Positions 46,871-58,915 of a stretch of 64,000 nt of DNA are shown here, piece after piece. The DNA comes from Ophioderma brevispina (lineage: Eukaryota > Echinodermata > Ophiuroidea > Amphilepidida > Ophiodermatidae): the NCBI GenBank assembly GCA_023653785.1, contig JAMKCH010044260.1:1-64000 (forward strand), given 5' to 3'. The stretch's first letter is position 1, and every line of letters begins with the position of its first letter. The notes beneath the pieces were generated by a model. The model was given only the letters and a program-made list of their open reading frames with translations. It had not been told where the DNA came from and searched no databases. Made by a program: the position numbers and the translations under genes.

Positions 46871-49800
46871 TTAAATACTACCCAAAATTCGCAAATACTT
46901 AGTGTTGGCGCTTCTGTGGTGGTTTGTGGTGTGGAACGCGCAACACTGGATCACTCCACGTTTGGTGTTATGGTGGTTAGCGTCAGGTAAAATGATAAGA
47001 TACACTGCAAACAATTTGGTGTGGCTGGTACGTAAATATCGTTGATTGTTAAAATGTCATTTAGAATGTATAATGTAGACAATGATAAAAAACTGTGGTT
47101 CAAGTACTTGAAGATAAATAAAAAAAATGGCGAAAAAAAATACGAAAAAAAAAACCCGTTTAGTACTTAACATCTAAAATGTTGAACACATTTTGACTCC
47201 TAAACTAAGTGGCCATCGTAACACCCTTTTTGCCTAGAATTTCTAAACACGTGTTTTAGAGTGTAATTACACTTGTATAATTTATTATCATCACATATAC
47301 GCCAGGGGTTATAATTTAAAGATGTAAAGTTAGCTTTGTTTACTCTTAGTCCACTGAATAATTATTCCCGAATATTAAGAATTACTAGGGGACCATCAAG
47401 CCTAAAACGGCTCAACTTAAGGTTGAACCCTACCAAGATACACTAAAGATCGAGAGGTGTTTTAAGGTCAATCCGGGGTGCTGGTTCAACTGCTGCATGC
47501 AATTGATAAGTTGGTGGAAAGTGGTGAAAATTCTTGTTTTAAAGGGACACTACTACCGCGATTTTTTATAAACGTAGCTTTTTTAATACGATACAAGTAT
47601 GCACAGCTTCAAGAAAATTTCAATGTCAATGTAAGGTCAGGATTTAAATTTGTTTTGATTTTTTAAATTAAAATGTATGAAAACCTCTAACGCTAAATTA
47701 TTAATAAAGGGGTACTACATGAATTTAATTAAAGCTGTGAGAAAGCACCACCGTGGGTGAATATTATTTGCACCTTAAACCTTTACACAGGGGTGTCACC
47801 TTTGTAACAATGACAGTCATCAGTACGAAAAACAGTAGCACTAATATTCTTTTCAGAAACTATAAGTTCTAATTTTGACAAGTCAAATAAATACTTGACG
47901 CCATTCTGTCTTTCAAGTGAGGGCAGCATTTTAGTTAAACGCTCTTTTACCGTGATACCAACCCGAGTCTTGATTTGCTATGATTTCATGATCTTCATTC
48001 TAAAAAGGTCCGGGGGGGGCCCTGCCTGATCGAGTTAACGGTTATGTGTCTCGGCCATCAGGTGAAAAGTAGGGGTCTTTCAGTGTTAAAAAAAAATATG
48101 TATAAAACAATAAAGGGTTCATTCAGTGACACAGCCTGAATAAGATGGGCGTCTTCAGTATGTAACTTTAAGAAAGGGGCCATTTGAGGTAAAACCCGAA
48201 GTTCAATAGGAGTGCATCTCTTCCAGATTCAATTGCCATGAAATTTTAAAAATTGTTCAAATGTGCGCGTAGCGTGTGTGCAAAGTTTTTGGAATTGGAT
48301 GTTTAAAGTGTTTAAAAATGTACTTTATGGAAACATTTGGTGAAAAAGTTGGGAAGCAGGAAAAAGAAAATGGGGGTTATTGAGTATCTGAAGATTTAAA
48401 AAGGGGGTTAATTGGTAAAAAAAGTTCGAATATGCAGCACAAAAAGGGGTATTGTGGTACAAAAAGTAGAAAAGAGGGTCTACCTTGGTGCCCCCCCCCA
48501 CCACCACCGTGAAAGGTGGAAAACTGTAATAATGCTTAAGGTCATGGCCCCGATCGCTAATAGCCCGTCCCCAGACGTCCCCAGATTTTACCGGATGTCA
48601 ATATTTTGGTATCAGAAGAAAAGCTACTCTTTTTTCTCATTTACCACCCTGTGATCTTAGAGCCAAGGAATGTTCGGTTTGGAGTTTATCGAAATGTGCC
48701 CCATTTGGTCGACCATATTAATTTTTGAACACAGTACCCTCTGGGGCTTACAAAAATCACGTGTTTTAGCGTCTCGCATCAAAACTTATTAAAATATCGG
48801 CACGAAACTTACCGATGGGATTTGGAGTGAAGGCCCATCTATCCAATATGAAACTTCATATCCTTAAATCGGGCCACCCCCTTTAATGTTATTGGCTTCA
48901 TTTTTACAATGCCCTGACTCTGGCCACTAGCAGAAACTGCTTTTTCGCACAACTGCAGCTTGTCCATGGTATTATTTCATGATGGAATGATAATACACAC
49001 AAATTGTTTTGGCAACCGGGCTTTCGAATCTGAAATCATGGCAGTGCAATTTGTGCTACATACATTTTTCTGCCTGTGTCTTTTCAGTAGGACACGATCT
49101 GCTCGATTTGGGCACGGGGGGTTTCCATGCCTAAAGGTTGGTCAACAGAGACAGCTTCCCAAGCTCCGACCAACCTGTCCCGCTACACAAGACCACATTT
49201 TTTTCGAAATCGGGCATACGATTTTGTTCAAAACTTAGCAAAACTTAATCATTTTTAGCCCCGACCAGGGATAATTAGTGTGCGAGTTTCCCCGTCGTCA
49301 ACGAGAACCAGGGGTGCGAAACGCCTAGCAGTAGGCGACAGCTCAGAAATCAACAAGATCATCACTACTTGTTCAAGCCCCGATCAGTCACACAGACGGC
49401 AACAAGTTTGACATGTGTCGCTTTTTAGACTGCGCGTCCAATTGTTTCGCCGAGTTGTTGACGCTAAGAAAGGTCCTGTCACATAAAGACAACCCGCGAC
49501 GCGCCCCCGACCTCTACCCCAACTACTCCAAACAACCATTTTTTTCAAAATCGGCTGCGGTCTTCTTGTTCAAACTTAAAAACTACAAGACAAGAGATGC
49601 TCAATCGCCAGCATAGGCGACGGCAACAGAAAATCAACAAGATCAAGCATGGACCTTGTTCAGTTTCCCATCAGGTCCGCAAACCTTAAAACATGAACGC
49701 ACACGTTGTGACTGTTTCTGTCACCACCTTCCCGATTCCAAAACCGCCACGATTTTTTTTTTTTTTTTTAAAAATTGAATTGAATTGTGGCCGTTTTTTT

Positions 49801-51315
49801 TTCAAATTTGCCACGGCTTCGCACCAAGACTGCAGAAGACTGTACAGGACACTCCCGACATGGCCAAAACTACACCTTAAAAGGGAAATTCGTCACGATT
49901 TTCGAAAAATGGTCAATCGGCGCCATTTTTGAACAGTCTGGAAGCGGTTTTTAGCAAATAATCGTTAAGACTACAGAAGATTGTACAGAACAGTCCCAGA
50001 CCTTGCCAAACTACATATCAAAAGGAAAAACTGTTTTAACGAAAATTTTTCGAAAATTGGCCAATCGGGCACCAGTCTTGAGCTGGGAAGTGCTTTCTCT
50101 TTCCTAGCAAAAAATCGGCCTGTGGACTGAGTCCTTAAGAAAAATGAATGGCTCCGTGAATAAGTCTGTTTTGCTGCCTTATTGTTCACGTGGACCATAT
50201 TTGAGAACCACTCACAAAATGAAACAATTTTTTGCCAGCTGGAACCTTTTGAGATCCTTTTTTTATCCTGTGGTGTAACCAGACATGTCATTTGGGGAGG
50301 GAGCACAGCAGGCAGAGGCAATGGCAGGCATGGGGGGGGGTGGGGAGGGGCAGAAAAACAAAAACAAACACTTCCAATAAACCGATAAGTTTCCTTGCTT
50401 CATGGGGCAAGAAGACGGGAAAAATTCTAAATGGGGTTGCCACTTCCCCCGCTTGTTATGTCACTGTTTGATATATCTTTATCTTGCCCTTTGTTCTTCG
50501 AATGAGGAATTACTCTAAATGCATTTCTATAGTTCTTAAACAATATAATTATTATGCATTGTAGGGAAGTTCTCTAAAAGGCGGGAAAAAATAAGTTCGT
50601 TGAAATAATGTAACACACTTATTCCCCTGTCGTAAATAATTATGTTTTTAATTTAACAAACGAAACAGATAAAATTGGCTGGTGAAGTGAGTGTATCTTT
50701 GTCCGATGTGATACCATTTTTCTTTCAGAATTGGGGTGCATGAAAATGCTGATGTGTCCCTTTTTAATAGGGTCACAACAAAATTTGAATATTTTTGGAA
50801 AAACCTGCCATTTTGATGGGTCTAAAAAAATGTTTGATTGCTATTTATACCCAACCCACTTTAAAAAGCACTTAAATAATACTCTAGACACTCAAACAAG
50901 TTTTCTGACAGTTTCTTACAATACTATTAACTTTGGTACACAAGTAAATGATAATTACCTAAGTATGACAAAACACATTATTTTTCTCTGGAAATGATGA
51001 AAACAATACGAAATTTTTTCCTTCTTTGGAAACTCTCACATAAAGGACAATATTTGGAGCAGAAAAAGTAAACAAATTCTTAAACGCTATAACAACTCTA
51101 ACAGGTTTTTAATATTTCGCTTTTTCAATCTACTCTGTCAAAAGAAGAGTGCCCTAATGACCAGTTTTAGACAACATTACATGAACAGATCATCAAGCAG
51201 CCCATCCCCCAGAGGACCTCTATGTGCTCCAAATTTCAAAATTTTTTTTTTAAAAAATTTCCCTTGTAATCCTTTTTTTTTTCAAAAATAACTAGGAAAA
51301 TTAAGTAGTTCCCCT
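46871..51315. other. Spacer with low-copy repeats
   Basis: No gene supported. G-rich-ended repeat sequence lies at about 48008-48510 (CCGGGGGGGGCCC ... GTGCCCCCCCCCACC). Around 49100-50110 there are diverged tandem blocks: 'AAATCAACAAGATCA' occurs near 49346 and 49630, and a 'TACAGAA-GATTGTACAG' block occurs near 49835 and 49975, each followed by 'TTTTCGAAAA-TGG-CAATCGG'. ORFs here are short and without domains. Confidence 0.4.
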
Positions 51316-51319
51316 CCAA

Positions 51320-52440
51320 AATCGGAACTTTCCATTCCACCAACGTTGGGGTTGATTTTGTATGGTGTCTATTCAAAATTAGCAACCCTCAAATTCTCTA
51401 ATCACTTCCTAAACCTTTAGTCATATTAGTGATCTTGGGCATTGTTTGATACTGCTATTTAAAAATATAAGGACATCGGTAATTCCCTTTAAATGCACTT
51501 TCCACCAATGTGAGATTTTTTATGATGTCTATTTGAAATCAACACCCTCAAATTGCATAAAAAAACACTCTTAAAACCCTTTAGTCAAATGAGTGGATCT
51601 TGCACATGGCTTTCATAAAGTATATTTAAAACAATAAGGAAAATCGGGAAATGCCCTTTAAAAATCCCCCCCCACCTTTTTTCCACCACCAACTTGACAA
51701 TTTGCATGTGCATATTCGGAATCAGCACCCCGAATTGTCCAAAAACACTTCTCAAAAACCTTTCAGTCAAATAGTAAGCTATTGCACATGGTTTGATAAC
51801 GCTATATTTAAATGCATAATCTGTGCACAAAGACCAAAGCACAGATATATTGGGAATCCCTCTAATTTCATCTTATGTGCCCACGCCGTGCACGAATTTT
51901 GCCGGTACTGTTATCGTGCGATTGACCAAGTAGTCTCAGACGTCACATGTTGGAAGTTAACATGCCAAAACAGGGGTCGTCGCCCCTTTAACTACATTGA
52001 TTGTGTGATTGCTCGAGGACATCCGCAGGATCCATCTGACATCATCCCAACCAATGACAAACAGGGACAATTGGCGCTACCATGGTGAACGCATCTCGCT
52101 GCGGGGCCGCCGTTAAGATAGATATTTAAAAATAAGGAAATCGCGGTAATCCCTTTTTTAAAAATCCATTTTTTCAGCAATGTGGTGGTGATTTTGTAGG
52201 TGTCTTTTTGATAAATAAGCACCCTCAATGACACAATAAAACACTGCTTAAACCCTTTTAGTCAAATTAGTGGATCTGCACATGGTTTCATAAAGCTATA
52301 TTAAAAAAAATAGGAAAACGGGGTGGAATTGCCCCTTTAAAATCCACTTTCCACCAGCTTGACAATTTTGCATGGTGCCTATTCGGAATCAGCACCCTCG
52401 AATTGCCAAAAACACTTCTCAAACCTTTTGTGTATCTGGA
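51320..52440. repeat. ~170-bp satellite, about five units, interrupted at ~51815-52115
   Basis: Units share 'TTTCCACCA', 'GGTGTCTATT', 'CACCCTCAAATT', 'AACACT', 'TTTAGTCAAAT', 'GCACATGG', 'GATAACGCTATATTTAAA' and 'AATTCCCTTTAAA', with starts near 51331, 51498, 51668, 52167 and 52341. Between the third and fourth full units lies about 300 bp of unrelated, GC-richer sequence. Units are diverged by substitutions and small indels. The ORF 51651-52088 is formed by this unit plus the insert. Confidence 0.7.
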
Positions 52441-53423
52441 GTAGGGTTCCTCAAATATGCACCCATGGATCCCCTACTAATATGTTTACTTATGGATCGA
52501 GGTCGTATGGTGGCCCTGTGCCGCGCGTCATCCGAGTTACGTTATCTGCATAATCTGAATATCGTAAATGATGGCGCTATCACTGATATCGCAATGTCTT
52601 TGGGCATTTGTACATAGTGTCACCGGCCTGGTTACATCACGACACGCTTCATATTAATATTCAAATTACAATTAGTTCATCTTGTCGAACTGCCTTAAAA
52701 AGTTCCTCGGACAAAAAAATTGTCCGGTGATCGTTCATTTATCATTGTATACATGTGGCACCTAACTAGGATCATTCCAAAGGAATTTGCCAAATTTCTG
52801 GTACAAACTTTTTGTTCAAAAGAGCCCTTAAACTCATTTGTTAATATTTTATGATAGTATTTTTATTTGCTTTGTATTTTAAGCGCTTGGTAAACCCTGG
52901 GGGAAAAGGCCACGTGATATCAAATCCTGTTATATTATTACTATCGGATATAGACTGATAATGTAAGATTTTTGTTCTTTTGTTTTTGTTTGTTAATTAC
53001 AAGAGTAACATACTTGAGGTAATGCACCTGAAGAAAAACCACTTGTCAGGATTCAATCCATTCTTGACAAAAGCCGTCTTGCCCTGGGACAAGCTGCCCA
53101 CTTCTCTGCCCCATGGGCCTATGATCACTGTAGCTCCGCTCTGGTTCTGCAAGCTCCGCCTTAAAGGCATAGGTAGGCGGAATCAGTGCTCGCAGGGTTG
53201 GACTATTCCTTGAACTGGTGTGGTGTCCACTGTCCAATGAAAAGCAAACAATAAAGTAATCATTTAATCAAGTGTATACATTACCTAAAATAAGAAAGTT
53301 GAACTTTGTTTATATTTGTCCTAGTCTTGATGGATGGGGCAGGGGGTGAGCACAAAGCAAGAGGAAGATTTACAGCCTTTGATCCCTCAAGCTGTGCTTT
53401 GGCTCAGGCTACTTACAATTTAC
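52441..53423. other. Spacer
   Basis: No supported gene. A GC-richer patch at 53060-53200 contains the imperfect inverted pair CTCCGCCT/AGGCGGA and could be a short interspersed repeat. I could not identify tRNA-like A and B boxes with confidence. Confidence 0.4.
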
Positions 53424-53600
53424 AGAATAAAGGTATGATTTGGGGAATCAGTACTCTCTTTATGATAAATTGAAACCAAGGCAATGCTATTATTTTAAGT
53501 GGAAGAACAAGGCCAAGTATTTCCACGTAAAGAAAATAGTATCGCCGGTTTCAATTCGTCATAAAGAGAGTACCGAGTCCTAAAATCATACCTTTATTCT
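53424..53600. mobile_element. 177-bp hairpin MITE with AGAATAAAGGTATGATTT ends
   Basis: The left arm (AGAATAAAGGTATGATTT, then AGTACTCTCTTTATGA, ATTGAAACC) is mirrored by the right arm (GGTTTCAAT, TCATAAAGAGAGTAC, AAAATCATACCTTTATTCT) over its whole length with scattered mismatches. There is no coding content. Confidence 0.8.
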
Positions 53601-53989
53601 CATTTTTAAACATATTTATAATTCAAGGTAATCTTTAAATGTGGATGGCTTGATTTCAATATATGAAGTTTTGATCTTGATCAAATGACCTTGACCCAAT
53701 ACCCATCTCTAAAATTTCATGCCAATATCCCAAACCATCTTATGGGTGCTATCAATGCCATTTAGTAAGTCCCATAAAAATACTGTCTAAAACTAATATT
53801 GGTCGACTAAAATGGGGCACTTCTTTTGCTCATAACATACAAAACAACAGCATTTAGCCCAAAGATTTCACAGGATAAATGAGAAAAATAGTAGCTTTGA
53901 TCTGACAACAATATTTGGTCACTTCCGGTAAAATCTGGGACCCTGGGAATGAAGCTATTAGCTATCAAACCATGGAAAACAACAAAACG

Positions 53990-54016
53990 CACACACACAC
54001 ACACACACATACACAC
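53990..54016. repeat. (AC)n microsatellite
   Basis: Short AC dinucleotide run with one T interruption. The Thr/His and Cys/Val ORF pieces across it are artefacts. Confidence 0.9.
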
Positions 54017-54418
54017 AAAATTAAGTTTACAGTGATTTTTAATCTAACCCGAAGTCTTTACATCTTCAGACTTGCACTAGGTCGACACTTTTTTTTTAAG
54101 TAAAATTATTTTTGTCTTAATTTTTGTGAACAAAAAAAAAATGTTTTTTTTTTTTTTGGATGGTTTCCAAGTGAGTGCCCATGGAAGTGTTTCTACTGAG
54201 AACAATAGCAAATTTGCAATGTTTTTCACATTTTTACATGGAAAAACTAGCAATTTTATTTTGGATAGCAAGTGGTCACTTCTTGACAAATTCCAGTACT
54301 CTTGTGCCAATGGGAATTCTGTCTTCTTCCTGAAATTTATCATTTTGTCAAATAATTTAAATTTACATACACTTTCTTTTAAAAACTTAGGGTATACAAA
54401 TGAAAAAAAGAAAGACAT

Positions 54419-56069
54419 GGCAATCAAAAACCAGTTCAAATTGACAGTTAAATTGATCATAATAATAAATTAAATAACTAAAACTTAAATATTGAATAAA
54501 TCTATACACAATCTATATTATAAATAAAGAGGCAATTCTACAGAAGTATCTTCTTGATAATATGAAAAAAAAAATCTCTCTCACTCTCTTTCCCTTGTAA
54601 ATTATTACTTTGAAACAGCTCTCTCCCCTGATCTCTCTTTCCAATGTTTAATGGAATTCATTCTTCAAAATAACCGAACCTTAAAAATCCCTTTTTCCTA
54701 AATTGCCAAGCTCGGCACTAATTTCCCTGTAATAAATATTGCAATACATGTACATTTACATGTAGGTAAACATTAGAGATATTGATTGCCAAAGACATGC
54801 ATCTAATAACAACCAATAAAAGACAAGCACACAAAAGGTGCGTAATAAGAGGCCAGACACAAACAGTAATATTACCTTTTAAAGGGTGTGACTCGAGAGG
54901 TCAGGACAAAAACAGGCTATCTTTTGTGAAATGAAAATGAATTCAGGGTCCATATACATTTCCAGCTCTCTGCCACGGTTTTCTAAAGGTGCATTTTCAG
55001 GGATTTTGAAAGAACATGTCCGTATGTTGTTATTGCTTGGAAAGTAATGTGCTTATGAATAGCAGGTGGTTAGGTGGATTAAAGCTGTGGTATCATCATA
55101 CTGAACTGGCACTTGGACACATTTTTTTACTGGTTTTGCCTAGAAATTGCACTGACACAATTTTTTTTTTAAATTTAAGATAAAAATTCTATGAGCTCTG
55201 TATTTTAGAAATACCTAATCACTGCATTATTAATACCAGTAATTTCCTTTAAAGCAACATTTCAAGATACTGAGGATGAGATCCTTTCTGTTTTTAGTAA
55301 TATTAGTTATTAGGTGAGTTTTGGGATGATACGGATTATATCTAGTCGGGGCTGTATCGGGCAAGGGCGCAGCCCGAGCACAGATACAGAATCCGAGACT
55401 AGATATAATCTGTGTCACCTCAAAACTCACCTAATAACAATTTTATCATACCCAAGCAGAACAAATAAGCACAAACATATGGCCTAAAGAAAATTATAAG
55501 GATGTTCACAAAACAAACAATACTTTACGGTAAATTGACTGTAGGCATTATTGTTTTAAAAGAGTGCAAGGGTGACACATTTTCAGCAACAAGAATCTTT
55601 GAAAATAAACAGCCCTAAAAATCATCTTTTTCTGATTCACAAACAAAATTATTGATCTATTTTAAAGTCTTTTATTGTATATGAGAGCGATTATGCTGAA
55701 ATCTTGTTCCAACTCGGTTCAACATTGTTAAAAATCGCCAAATTAGAGCAGTGATTTACTTAAAAAAATGAACGCCGAATTTTCGGATTTTTGTTGTCAT
55801 GCGCAGTTCCTAACTGACACGATACGTACGTTGAGACGCGCTCCGAGGGGTGATACGAGATATATCTAGTCAGTAAATTGAGGCGATTATCCAATGAAAA
55901 TCGAGGGATCTACATGATGGTGTGATAGTAAGCAAAATGTGTAGGACACCGAGTCTCATTTGCATATTACCTTACTTCCTCAAATCTTGAACAGTCAATT
56001 TAATCTCTCTCAATAGAGGCCAGTGCACATAGATGTTGGGAAAAGATGGGAAAAGAAAAGGGAAGAGAT
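54419..56069. repeat. Copy 1 of a 1.65-kb direct tandem duplication
   Basis: It starts at GCAATCAAAAACCAGTTCAA (54419), which recurs at 56070 at the head of the second copy. The copies match along their length, including 'GGCCAGACACAAACAGTAAT', 'GGATTATATCTAGTCGGGGC' and 'GAGGCCAGTGCAC', and differ mostly by small insertions and deletions. Copy 1 has about 45 bp near 55115-55155 that copy 2 lacks. No gene inside. A palindrome at 55308-55437 is listed separately. Confidence 0.9.
55308..55437. repeat. 130-bp palindrome (TTATTAGGTGAGTTTTG arms)
   Basis: The left arm TTATTAGGTGAGTTTTG, then GATTATATCTAGTC and GGGCTG, is mirrored by CAGCCC, GACTAGATATAATC and CAAAACTCACCTAATAA. This is a near-complete cruciform or hairpin with a GC-rich tip. 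Its second copy, with more mismatches, is at 56959-57096. Confidence 0.8.
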
Positions 56070-57745
56070 GCAATCAAAAACCAGTTCAAATTGACAGTTA
56101 AATTCTGATCATAATAATAAATTTAAATAACTAAACTTAAATATTGAATAAATCTAGACACAATCTATAGATAAAAAATAAAGAAAATAAAAAAATTAAA
56201 AAAATTAAAAAATATGAAAAAAAATCTCTTCACTCTATTTCCCTTGTAAATTATTTACTTTGAAAAACAAGATCTCTACCTGATAGCTCTTTCAATGTTA
56301 ATGGAATTTCATTCTTCAAAATTATAACCGAACCTAAAAAATTCCCTTTTTCCTAAATTGCCAAAGACTCGGCACTAATTTCCCTGTAATAAATATTGAA
56401 CAGACATGTACATTTTACCATGTAGGAAAAAAATTAGAGGATATGATTGCCAAAGACATGCATCTAATAAACAACAATAAAAGACAAGCAACAAAAGGTG
56501 CGTAATAAGAGGCCAGACACAAACAGTAATATTACATGTTTTTAAAGGGTTGTAGTGTGACTCGAGAGGTAAGGACAAAAACAGGCTATTCTTTGTGAAA
56601 TGAAAATGAATTACAGGGTCCTATACATTTCCAGCTCTCATGCCACGTGGTTTTCTAAAGGTGCATTATTTTCAGGGCATTTTTGAAAGAAACATGTCAT
56701 ATGTTGTTATTGCTTGGAAAGTTAAATGTGCTTATGAATAGCAGGTGGTTAGGTGGATTAAAGCTGTGGTATCATCATACTGAACTAAATTGCACTGACA
56801 CAATTTTTTTTTTTTTACAATTTAAGATAGAAAGTCTATGGAGCTGTGTCATTTTAGCAAATAATAATTCACCTGCATTATTATACCAGAACTAGTTCTT
56901 TTAAAGCAAAATTCAAGAGTACCTGAATGGAGATCATTTCTGTCATGAGTCAGGATAGTTATTAGGTGAGTTTTGGGATGATACGGATTATATATCTAGT
57001 CGGGGCTGTATCGGGCGAGGGCAGCCACCAGCCCGAAAGAACAGATACAGATCGAGACTAAGTATAATATGGGTACCCTCAAAACTCACCTAATAACAAT
57101 TTTATCATACCCAAGCAGAACAAAATAAGCACAAACATATGGCCTAAAGAAAATTATAAAGGGGGATGTTAACAAAACAAACAATACTGTAAGTTAAATG
57201 ACCTGTAGGCCATATTGTTTTAAAAAAGAGTGCAAGGGTAACACATTTCAGCAACAAGAATCTTTGAAAATAAACAGCCCTAAAATCATCTGTTTTGATT
57301 CAAAACAAAATTATTGACTATTTTAAAGTCTTTATTTGTTATATGCGAGCCGACTTTTATGCTGAAATCTTGTTCCAACTCGGTTTTTCAAAATTTGTTA
57401 AAAATCGCCAAATTAGAGAAGTGTTGGTGATTTAATTAAAAAAACTGAACGCAAACATTTTCGGATTTTGTTGTCATGCGCAGTTCCTAACTGAACGATA
57501 CGGCCGTTGTTGAGACGCGCTCCGAGGGGGTGATACGGAGATATATCTAGTCAGTAGAGTAAGGCGATTATTCCAATGAAAATCGAGGGATTACATGATG
57601 GTATGATAGTATAGTGCAACAAAATGTGTAGGGACAACCGAGTCTTCATTTGCATATTACCCTATCCTCAAATTTGAACAGTCAAAATTTAATCTCTCAC
57701 TAGAGGCCAGTGCACTTAGATGATTGGGAAAAGAGGGGAAAGAAA
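56070..57745. repeat. Copy 2 of the 1.65-kb tandem duplication
   Basis: It matches 54419-56069 but carries many extra or missing single bases, several in homopolymers, for example around the palindrome tip at 57015-57060. The copy ends in AAGGGAAGACGAT, where copy 1 ended AAGGGAAGAGAT and restarted. Here it runs into the GGAA microsatellite instead, suggesting that the purine tract was the original right flank. Confidence 0.85.
56959..57096. repeat. Second copy of the TTATTAGGTGAG palindrome
   Basis: The same arms as 55308-55437, as part of the 1.65-kb duplication. The loop region has extra bases (GCAGCCACCAGCCCG) that weaken the pairing. Confidence 0.75.
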
Positions 57746-57816
57746 CAAAAAAGGGAAGACGATACGGGCAAGAGAAGGGAGGGATGGGACGAAGGCGAAA
57801 GAGGAAGGGAAGGGGG

Positions 57817-58312
57817 GCAAGGAAAGGAAGGAAGGAAGGAAGGAAGGAAGAGAAGGAAGAAAGGAAGGAAAGAAGAAAGGAAGAAAGGAAGAAAGGAGAA
57901 AAGGAGGAAGGCAAGGAGGACGGAAGGAAGAAAGGAAGGAAGGAAGGAAGGAAGGAAGGAAGGACAAGGAAGGAACAGACGACAACCCAACCGGAAGGAA
58001 GGAAGGAAGGAAGGGAAGGGAAGGAAGGAAGGAAGGAAGGAAGGAAGGATCACAAAAGGAAGGAGGAAGGGACGGAAGGAAGGAAGGAAGGAAGGAGGAA
58101 GGAAGGAAGAAGAAGGAAGGAGGAAAGGAATGGAAGGAAGGACGGAAGGAAGGAAGGAAGAGGAGGAAGGAAGAAAGGAAGGAAGGAAGGAAGGAGGCAT
58201 GGATGGAGGAGGATTGATGATGGATGGAGGATGGATGGATGCAGATGGAGGGATGGATGAGGGATGATGGATGGATGGATGGAATGATGGATGGATGGAT
58301 GGATGGATGGAA
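57817..58312. repeat. Compound microsatellite: (GGAA)n then (GGAT)n
   Basis: About 375 bp of interrupted AAGG/GGAA repeats to about 58195, then about 115 bp of ATGG/GGAT repeats. The plus strand is almost entirely purine through the first part, with a purine-rich lead-in from 57720. The Lys/Arg/Glu/Gly-rich plus ORFs and Ser/Phe/Leu/Pro-rich minus ORFs of 111-214 codons at 57657-58385 are translations of this tract, not genes. Confidence 0.95.
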
Positions 58313-58429
58313 TGAAGAGGACAAACAAGTGCACTCTGGCAGCTTCAGACATGCAAACATTTGAGAAAAACAATTCTTGCACCAAAATCTGTCACTCTAA
58401 TTGACTGGTAGAATTCAAAATCTGGGGAC

Positions 58430-58915
58430 TCGAGATCGTAGCAATGTAGCCATGGGTTCCCTAATTGTGCTTGCAAACTGTGCAATATAAGTCTTATTGT
58501 GCTGCAATGTGACACCCTCATTGTGAAGATGGGGTCCATTAATTGTGCTGGCTCCATGGGTTACTCATTGTGTTGTAGATCTGGACCCAAACTCATTGGC
58601 TGGTATCACAAAAGCGGGTTAACTTTCAACCCAGGGTTAAAAGGGTTCAACCCCACGCATTCTTGGGTTAAATTTAGTTATCCACTATGGGGAAATTTTA
58701 ATTCCAGGGGTTAAAATTAACATGGGTTGAACTTAAAACCGCTTTTGTGAATAATACCAGACAATGTGTTTGCAAAATTAGTTTCCCTCACTTTTCCTGC
58801 AAGCTGGGCTCCCTCAATGTGATAGCAACTTGGGTTACAAATGTACCTAATTGTGCTGAAAGATGGGCCCCTCAATGTGCTTGCAACCAGGCTCCCTCAT
58901 TGGTCCATTCCCGAT
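58430..58915. repeat. ~27-bp minisatellite, left part
   Basis: Diverged copies of a unit like CTCATTGTGCTTGCAAACTGGGCT, recognisable by TCATTGTG/TAATTGTGC cores followed by a G-rich phrase. A MITE (58600-58760) splits this part. The same repeat resumes at about 59865. Confidence 0.7.
58600..58760. mobile_element. 161-bp hairpin MITE with CTGGTAT ends, nested in the minisatellite
   Basis: CTGGTAT then CACAAAAGCGG, TTCAACCC and GGGTTAA on the left are mirrored on the right by TTAACATGGGTTGAA, CCGCTTTTGTG and ATACCAG. The repeat unit text continues on both sides, so the MITE inserted after the array formed. Confidence 0.8.

Noticed and set aside
57657..58385. Several ORFs of 85-214 codons on both strands
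   Set aside because: Low-complexity translations of the GGAA/GGAT microsatellite (Lys/Glu/Gly/Arg-rich on plus, Ser/Phe/Leu/Pro-rich on minus).
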